DNA of 32,384 nt, from contig CADBYT010000014.1 in assembly GCA_902798975.1 (NCBI GenBank), forward strand, positions 1-32,384, written 5' to 3'. The notes beneath the pieces are model-generated. The model saw nothing but the letters and a program-made list of their open reading frames with translations, searched no databases and had not been told where the DNA came from. Source of the DNA: an uncultured Bacteroidia bacterium. GTDB lineage: Bacteria; Bacteroidota; Bacteroidia; Bacteroidales; UBA932. Every line of letters begins with the position of its first letter. Position 1 is the first letter of the stretch. The translations under genes were made by a program, and so were the position numbers. Shown here piece by piece: positions 26,644-32,384 of this stretch.

Positions 26644-28968
26644 ATGAGAAAATCTGTATTTTGCTGGATGCTGATGCTGGCGACGGGCTTGTCCCTGATG
26701 GCGCAGGAAAGCGTTTCAGTACTGTTCTACACCCCGACGACCGTGCGCATCGTCAAGGGCGGCGCGGCGCCGGAACACAGCTTCGCCGTGACCGCGACGC
26801 CGCAGCGGGTCGAAGTCAAGACCTCCGTTACCAAGGGAGGCACCGTCTATGACAGCGGCGCCATGAAAGTGGCCGTGGCGAACGACGGCACGGTCCGTTT
26901 CTTCTCGCAGAAGGGATTCCTCCTGATCAAGGAAGGCGGCTGCAGCCTGGAGCCGATCACCGGAGGGCTGGACAGAGGTTTCAAAAAGCTGTGCCAGACC
27001 TTCCTGCCGGAGGCGGACGAGCCGATGTACGGCCTCGGCATCCTGCAGGACGGCGCCCTGTCGCTGCGCGGCAAGGAGCGCCGCATGATCCAGGGAAATA
27101 CCGAGGACTTCGTTCCCATCGTGCAGTCCGTCAAGGGCTACGGCATCTTCTGGGACAACCCGTCTCCGACCGTTTTCCGTGACGACGCGGACGGGATGCA
27201 CTTCGAATCCGAAGTGGGGGAGGCCATCGACTACTACTTCATCTGGGGCGGCGACGCGGACGGCGTGATCGCGGGCATCCGTGAACTGACCGGCCACGTG
27301 CCGATGCTTCCGATGTGGAGCTACGGCTTCATGCAGAGCCGCGAGCGCTACAAGAGCAGCCGGGAGCTGCTGGATGTCCTGCACGGCTACCGGGAGCGGA
27401 ACATCCCCCTCGACTGCGTCATCCAGGACTGGCAATACTGGGGCAACAACTATCAGTGGAACGCCATGGAGTTCCTGAACGAGGACTTCCGCAACGCGCA
27501 GGCGATGATCGACGAAGTGCACGCGCAGCACGCCAAACTGATGATTTCCATCTGGGCCTCCTTTGGCCCGATGACCAAGGCCTATCGCGAACTGGACGCC
27601 AAGGGCCTGCTGTTCGACTTCGCCACCTGGCCGCAGTCCGGGCTGCCCGACTGGCCGCCGCGGCGCGACTATCCTTCGGGCGTGAAGCCCTACAACCCCT
27701 ATTCCCGGGAGGCGCGCGACATCTACTGGAAGAACCTGCTCCGCCTGGAGAACATGGGGATTGACGCCTGGTGGATGGATTCCACGGAGCCGGACCACCT
27801 GGATTTCAAGGAAAGCGACCTGGATGTGGAGACGGGCTCCGGCTCCTTCCGCCGCCTGCGCAACGCCTTCCCGATCGTGTCGGTGGAGGGAGTGGCGGAG
27901 AACCAGAAAAAGGTCTCCGAACGCCGCGTGATGGTGCTGACGCGTTCCGCGTGGGCGGGCCAGCAGCGCACGGGCGCCAACACCTGGAGCGGCGACGTGG
28001 GCTCCTCCTGGGAGTCGCTGCGCGCCCAGATTCCGGCGGGTCTGGGATTCGCCCTGACGGGCAACCCCAATTTCAATTCCGACTGCGGCGGCTTCTTCCC
28101 GAACGGCTACAACCGCCGCGGGCAGACCGCGTCCTGCTCGCGCAATCCGCTCTTCCAGGAGCTCTATGTGCGCTGGCTGCAGTACGGCGCCTTCTGCCCG
28201 ATGATGCGCAGCCACGGCGAGAGTTCCCGGCGCGAGATCTGGGAATTCGGCGCCCCGGGCGAGCCGGTCTACGATGCCATCGAGGCAACCATCCGCCTGC
28301 GCTACAAGCTCCTTCCGTACATCTATGGCACCGCTCATGAGGTGACGGCGGAAGACGGCACTTTCCAGCGGGCGCTGTTCATGGATTTCCCGGCCGACAA
28401 GGCCGGATGGAACCGTGCGGACGAATTCCTCTTCGGCCGCGAACTGCTCGTGGCGCCCGTCCTGCACGCCCAGTACACGCCGGAAAAAGTCGCCTTCGAC
28501 GACACGCCCGTGGACTTCTCGGCGGCCCGCAGCACGCAGGTTTACCTGCCCAAGGGCTGCGACTGGTATGATTTCGCGACCGGCGTTCGCCTGAAAGGCG
28601 GACAGACGGTCACGCGCGAGACGCATCTTGATACCGTGCCCCTCTATGCCCGCGCCGGCGCCATCATTCCGCTCGGCCCGGACGTGCAGTACACCGGCGA
28701 GAAGGCCTGGGACGACCTGGAGATCCGCGTCTATCCCGGTGCCGACGGCCGTTTCGTCCTCTACGAAGACGAGGGCGACAGCTACCGCTATGAGCAGGGC
28801 ACCTGCTCCACCATCGAATTTACGCTCCACGGCCGCACGCTGACGGTCGGTGCACGCAACGGCTCCTTCCCGGGCATGCTGCAGCAGCGCCGTTTCCGCG
28901 TGGTGACGCCTGACGGCACTGTCCGTGAACTGAACTATGACGGCTCCGCAAAAAAGATCCAATTATGA
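26644..28968 (+). CDS. Secreted GH31 glycosidase, probable alpha-xylosidase
   Basis: The 774-residue protein starts at ATG 26644 with leader MRKSVFCWMLMLATGLSLMAQ; a TTG at 26635 is a poorer start. Family 31 features are the N-terminal galactose-mutarotase-like domain, PMWSYGFMQSRERY, DCVIQDWQYWG, nucleophile Asp379 in DAWWMDSTEPD, acid/base Asp451 in TWSGDVGSSWESL, and MMRSHGESS before the C-terminal beta-domains (LLVAPVL, YARAGAIIPLGP, YEDEGDSY). The WQYWG segment and WWMDSTEPD are typical of the alpha-xylosidase branch, so release of alpha-xylose from xyloglucan oligosaccharides is the best guess; alpha-glucosidase is the alternative. It overlaps the next gene by ATGA. Confidence 0.9.
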   Translation: MRKSVFCWMLMLATGLSLMAQESVSVLFYTPTTVRIVKGGAAPEHSFAVTATPQRVEVKTSVTKGGTVYDSGAMKVAVANDGTVRFFSQKGFLLIKEGGCSLEPITGGLDRGFKKLCQTFLPEADEPMYGLGILQDGALSLRGKERRMIQGNTEDFVPIVQSVKGYGIFWDNPSPTVFRDDADGMHFESEVGEAIDYYFIWGGDADGVIAGIRELTGHVPMLPMWSYGFMQSRERYKSSRELLDVLHGYRERNIPLDCVIQDWQYWGNNYQWNAMEFLNEDFRNAQAMIDEVHAQHAKLMISIWASFGPMTKAYRELDAKGLLFDFATWPQSGLPDWPPRRDYPSGVKPYNPYSREARDIYWKNLLRLENMGIDAWWMDSTEPDHLDFKESDLDVETGSGSFRRLRNAFPIVSVEGVAENQKKVSERRVMVLTRSAWAGQQRTGANTWSGDVGSSWESLRAQIPAGLGFALTGNPNFNSDCGGFFPNGYNRRGQTASCSRNPLFQELYVRWLQYGAFCPMMRSHGESSRREIWEFGAPGEPVYDAIEATIRLRYKLLPYIYGTAHEVTAEDGTFQRALFMDFPADKAGWNRADEFLFGRELLVAPVLHAQYTPEKVAFDDTPVDFSAARSTQVYLPKGCDWYDFATGVRLKGGQTVTRETHLDTVPLYARAGAIIPLGPDVQYTGEKAWDDLEIRVYPGADGRFVLYEDEGDSYRYEQGTCSTIEFTLHGRTLTVGARNGSFPGMLQQRRFRVVTPDGTVRELNYDGSAKKIQL

Positions 28969-31355
28969 TGAAAAAAACTTTGATCTCCCTGCTGGCCCTG
29001 CTGGGCTGCTGCGTCGTCCTGCCCGCACAGGACAAACTCTATGCGGATGAATTCCCCCTCGGGGACGTGACCCTGCTGGACGGTCCGCTCAAGCATGCGC
29101 GTGACCTGAATATCCAGACGCTGTTGCAGTACGACTGCGACCGCCTGCTGGCCCCGTACCGCAAAGAGGCGGGTCTGGAGCCGAAGGCGCCGACCTATCC
29201 CAACTGGGACGGCCTGGACGGCCACGTGGCCGGACATTACCTGACGGCCATGGCCATCAACGCCGCCACGGGCGACGCCGAGTGCCGCCGCCGGATGGAA
29301 TACATGCTCTCCGAGCTGCAGCTGGTGGCCGACACCAACACGAAGGAGCACCCCGAATGGGGGCTGGACTACGTGGGCGGATTCCCCGGCAGCGCCGCGC
29401 TCTGGACAGATTTCAAGGCGGGGGAGTTCGGGCGCTATTTCGGCGCCTGGGCGCCGTTCTACAACCTGCACAAGATGTTCGCCGGCCTGCGCGATGCGTG
29501 GGTGTACTGCGGCAATGAGCAGGCGCGCGAGCTTTTCCTGCGCTTCTGCGACTGGGCCGTCTGGATCACCGCCGGCCTGGACGACGAGCAGATGGAAGCG
29601 ATGCTGCGCAACGAGCACGGCGGCATGAACGAGGTGCTCGCGGACGCGTACGCGATGACCGGCGACGAGAGCTACCTCTATTGCGCCCGCCGCTTCTCGC
29701 ACAAGCTGCTGCTGGACGCCATGCGCGACCACGTGGACATTCTGGACAACATGCACGCCAACACGCAGGTCCCCAAGGCGGTGGGCTTCACGCGCATCGC
29801 GGAGCTTTCCGGCGACGAGGGCTACCTGGAGGCGGGACGCTGGTTCTGGGAGAACGTGACCGGCGGGCGCAGTCTCGCATTCGGCGGCAACAGCCGCCGG
29901 GAGCATTTCCCGAGCGCGGACGCCTGCATCGATTTCGTGCGCGATATCGACGGCCCCGAGTCCTGCAATACCTACAACATGCTCAAGCTCACGGAAGACC
30001 TGCATCGCCTCGAGCCGCAGGCGCGCTATGCCGACTTCTACGAGCGGGCGCTTTTCAACCACATCCTCTCCACCCAGCATCCCGAGCACGGCGGCTACGT
30101 CTACTTCACCTCCGCACGACCGCGCCACTACCGCAACTATTCGGCCCCGAACGAGGCCATGTGGTGCTGCGTGGGCACGGGTATGGAGAATCATGGCAAA
30201 TACGGCCAGTTCATCTATACGCATAACGGGAAAAAGGCCTTGTACGTCAACCTCTACGCCGCTTCCGAGCTGAACTGGCGCGAGCGGGGCGTCACGCTGC
30301 GCCAGGAGACGGAGTTCCCGTACGGGGACCGTGCCACGCTGCGCATCACCTCGGGCAGGGGCCGCTTCACCCTGCGGCTGCGCAACCCCGGCTGGGTGCG
30401 GAAGGGCGCTTTCGAGGTGCGCGTGAACGGCCGCCTGCGCAAGCGTGGCAGCACCTCGCCTTCCTCCTACATGCGCATCCGGCGCAGTTGGAAGGCCGGT
30501 GACGTCGTGGAGGTCCGCTTCCCGATGGAGAACCGCGTGGAGCACCTGATCAACGTGCCGCAGTACGTCGCGCTGATGCACGGCCCGATCCTGCTCGGCA
30601 TGAAGACCGGCACCGAGGACCTGGCCCACCTGATCGCCGACGACAGCCGCTTCGGCCAGTATGCCAGCGGCGCCAAGCTGCCCATCGCGGACGCTCCGTT
30701 CTTCGTCTCCGAAGACATCGACGCCATCGGCGCGCAGCTGGAACCCGTCCCCGGCAAGCCGCTGCATTTCCGCCTGAACGCCGAGATGCACAACCGCATC
30801 GAGGGCGAACTGCAGCCCTTCTTCGAGATCCACGACGCCCGCTACATGATGTACTGGCTGGCGCTGACTCCGGACGGCTACGCCGAGTACCTGGAGGAGA
30901 CGGCCCGCGAGGAACAGGAGCGTGCGGCCCTGGACGCCCGCACGGCCGACCGCGTGCAGCCGGGCGAGCAGCAGCCGGAGACGGATCACCGGATGGAGAC
31001 CGACGGTTCCGTGACCGGAAATGACAACGACGTCTTCTACCGCGACGCCCGCAACGGCCGCTACTTCAGCTACCTGATGCAGACCGGCGGCCGCACCGGC
31101 CTGTCCGTCTTCCTGAAGTACTGGGGCGTAGGGGAGTGGAAAACCCGCGAGTTCGATATCTACGTGGATGACACGCTGTTGCAGTCGGTCAACAACACCG
31201 GCCGCTGGAATACTTCCGCCTTCATCTCAGAGGAATTCCCCGTGCCCGACAAGCTGCTTCAGGGCCGGAAAGCCGTGCGCGTGAAGATCGTGGCGCACGA
31301 AGGCAAGCAGACCGGCGGCATCTACGAAGTCCGGCTGGTGGACACAAAGATTTGA
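28965..31355 (+). CDS. Secreted GH127/GH146-type beta-L-arabinofuranosidase
   Basis: The 796-residue protein starts in the ATGA overlap with GH31; the second ATG at 28968 is equivalent. The leader is MMKKTLISLLALLGCCVVLPAQ. The (alpha/alpha)6 barrel of the former DUF1680 family is clear: FYNLHKMFAGLRDAW, HGGMNEVLADAY, and the metal/nucleophile set Glu332 and Cys334 in PESCNTYNMLKL with Cys401-Cys402 in MWCCVGTGMENHG, corresponding to the Glu-x-Cys and Cys-Cys of characterised members. C-terminal beta-domains and a last sandwich (FDIYVDDTLLQ...GIYEVRLVD) match the longer GH146 layout. It hydrolyses beta-linked arabinofuranose, as in pectic side chains or hydroxyproline-rich glycoproteins. Pairing with GH31 suggests complex plant wall glycans rather than plain arabinoxylan. 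Confidence 0.92.
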   Translation: MMKKTLISLLALLGCCVVLPAQDKLYADEFPLGDVTLLDGPLKHARDLNIQTLLQYDCDRLLAPYRKEAGLEPKAPTYPNWDGLDGHVAGHYLTAMAINAATGDAECRRRMEYMLSELQLVADTNTKEHPEWGLDYVGGFPGSAALWTDFKAGEFGRYFGAWAPFYNLHKMFAGLRDAWVYCGNEQARELFLRFCDWAVWITAGLDDEQMEAMLRNEHGGMNEVLADAYAMTGDESYLYCARRFSHKLLLDAMRDHVDILDNMHANTQVPKAVGFTRIAELSGDEGYLEAGRWFWENVTGGRSLAFGGNSRREHFPSADACIDFVRDIDGPESCNTYNMLKLTEDLHRLEPQARYADFYERALFNHILSTQHPEHGGYVYFTSARPRHYRNYSAPNEAMWCCVGTGMENHGKYGQFIYTHNGKKALYVNLYAASELNWRERGVTLRQETEFPYGDRATLRITSGRGRFTLRLRNPGWVRKGAFEVRVNGRLRKRGSTSPSSYMRIRRSWKAGDVVEVRFPMENRVEHLINVPQYVALMHGPILLGMKTGTEDLAHLIADDSRFGQYASGAKLPIADAPFFVSEDIDAIGAQLEPVPGKPLHFRLNAEMHNRIEGELQPFFEIHDARYMMYWLALTPDGYAEYLEETAREEQERAALDARTADRVQPGEQQPETDHRMETDGSVTGNDNDVFYRDARNGRYFSYLMQTGGRTGLSVFLKYWGVGEWKTREFDIYVDDTLLQSVNNTGRWNTSAFISEEFPVPDKLLQGRKAVRVKIVAHEGKQTGGIYEVRLVDTKI

Positions 31356-31382
31356 CATTTTCGAGAGAAATAGCTATCTTTA
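31351..31382 (+). promoter_or_regulatory. Promoter of the aldose 1-epimerase gene, overlapping the upstream stop codon
   Basis: TTTG (31351-31354) and TATCTTTA (31375-31382, one mismatch to TAnnTTTG) are exactly 20 bases apart. The -33 box shares bases with the GH146 TGA stop (31353-31355). The -7 box ends six bases before the ATG, which predicts an almost leaderless transcript. Confidence 0.65.
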
Positions 31383-31388
31383 CACGAT

Positions 31389-32384
31389 ATGAAAACTACT
31401 AAAATCCTCCTGCTGGCGCTTTGCGCCGTCGCCGCCTTCTCCTGCACGAAGGAGCAGGGCGACCGTTTTTACAAACTGAGCAACGCATCCGGAATGGAAG
31501 TGACCGTCACCAATTTCGGCGGCCGCATCACCGCCATCGTCCTTCCCGACAAGGACGGTGTGAAGCGGGACGTGGTCCTGGGCTTCGACAAGGTCGAGGA
31601 CTACTATCCGGAGAACAACCAGACCGACTTCGGCGCATCCATCGGCCGTTACGCGAACCGCATCGCCCAGGGCAAGTTCACCCTCGACGGCGTGGAGTAC
31701 GACCTGCCGAAGAACAATTTCGGCCACTGCCTGCACGGCGGTCCGACCGGCTGGCAGTACCAGCCCTACAAGGTCGTGGAGGCCGATGCGCGCCACATCA
31801 AGCTGCGCATGGATTCCCCGGAGGGGGACAACAATTTCCCGGGCGCCGTCACGGCGTTCGTGACCTATACCCTCACCGACGACAACAAGATCGATATCGC
31901 CTATGAGGCCACCACCACGGCCCCGACGATCATCAATATGACCAACCACTCCTACTTCAACCTGTCCGGCGACCCGGCCAACCACAGCATCTGCGAGGAC
32001 GAGCTCTATGTCAACGCCTCCAACTACACCCCGGTGGACGACACCTACATGACCACGGGCGAGATTCTCCCGGTCGAGGGCACCCCGATGGACTTCACCG
32101 TGGCCCACAAGGTCGGCGACCACATCACGGAGTACGATTTCGAGCAGCTCAAGAACGGCAACGGCTATGACCACAACTGGGTCCTCGACACGCGCGGCAA
32201 CATCAACGAAGTCGCGGCCGAGCTCTACTGCCCCGCGACGGGCATCGACCTCAAGGTATACACCGACGAGCCGGGCATCCAGGTCTACAGCGGCAACTTC
32301 CTCGACGGCACCGTGACCGGCAAGGGCGGCGTGGTCTACCAGCAGCGCACCGGCATCTGCCTGGAGACGCAGCACTATCCCGAC
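31389..32384 (+). CDS. galM: Aldose 1-epimerase lipoprotein, 3' end cut by the window
   Basis: 332 residues are visible from ATG 31389 to the window edge. The leader MKTTKILLLALCAVAAFSC gives a lipoprotein with Cys19. Epimerase motifs are GASIGRYANRIAQGKF, the HCLHGG histidine near 116, NMTNHSYFNLSG with His187 (acid), NGYDHNWVLD, and Glu326 in GICLETQHYPD (catalytic base). About 45 residues are probably missing compared with the usual 370-390. It interconverts the anomers of free sugars such as galactose, glucose or xylose outside the cytoplasm, speeding their uptake after the glycosidases act. It has its own promoter but lies close behind GH146 (33 bases) and may also be co-transcribed. Confidence 0.93.
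   Translation, partial: MKTTKILLLALCAVAAFSCTKEQGDRFYKLSNASGMEVTVTNFGGRITAIVLPDKDGVKRDVVLGFDKVEDYYPENNQTDFGASIGRYANRIAQGKFTLDGVEYDLPKNNFGHCLHGGPTGWQYQPYKVVEADARHIKLRMDSPEGDNNFPGAVTAFVTYTLTDDNKIDIAYEATTTAPTIINMTNHSYFNLSGDPANHSICEDELYVNASNYTPVDDTYMTTGEILPVEGTPMDFTVAHKVGDHITEYDFEQLKNGNGYDHNWVLDTRGNINEVAAELYCPATGIDLKVYTDEPGIQVYSGNFLDGTVTGKGGVVYQQRTGICLETQHYPD

Overview
The window looks like a chromosomal piece of a GC-rich member of the Bacteroidota, probably Bacteroidales; I judged base composition by eye and did not count it. Three things point there: many secreted enzymes and lipoproteins with Bacteroidales-style signal peptides, promoters of the TTTG-N20-TAnnTTTG type and the near absence of strong Shine-Dalgarno sites, and ATP-type PEP carboxykinase next to a dense set of plant cell-wall glycosidases. 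I cannot name the genus.

Layout. (1) 1-2519: housekeeping genes, the 5' part of pckA on the minus strand diverging from a RecQ-family helicase. (2) 2520-6831: an esterase-GH43-CBM fusion on the plus strand converges through a perfect hairpin on a minus-strand operon of a 37-codon peptide gene and a fimbrillin-like lipoprotein gene. (3) 6832-16113: a GH51 arabinofuranosidase (minus) diverges from a compact plus-strand operon of a large GH3 enzyme, a small Asp-box lipoprotein and two tandem CE1-like esterases. (4) 16114-16755: a 640-base stretch without a convincing protein gene, bounded by two perfect terminator hairpins and holding a strongly foldable RNA-like segment and several inverted repeats. 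(5) 16756-26542: a PfkB sugar kinase (minus) diverges from an operon of a type-B carboxylesterase lipoprotein, a double GH43-CBM6 protein, a GH43_12-like xylosidase, an M28 peptidase and an NhaC antiporter. (6) 26543-31355: GH31 alpha-xylosidase overlapping a GH146-type beta-L-arabinofuranosidase. (7) 31389 to the end: a lipoprotein aldose 1-epimerase, cut by the window edge.

Taken together the enzymes fit the late, periplasmic or surface-attached stage of hemicellulose breakdown. Esterases remove acetyl or feruloyl groups, GH43/GH51/GH146 remove arabinose, GH31 and GH3/GH43 release xylose or glucose, and the epimerase and kinase feed sugars to metabolism. No SusC/SusD pair, endo-xylanase or hybrid two-component regulator is present, so this is not a complete polysaccharide utilisation locus as seen here.

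The least explained parts are the orphan structured segment at 16271-16393 with its hairpin-rich neighbour, the tiny peptide gene ahead of the fimbrillin-like lipoprotein, scattered short palindromes (one in a 5' leader, one inside a signal-peptide coding region), and two promoters so close to the start codon that they predict leaderless mRNAs.
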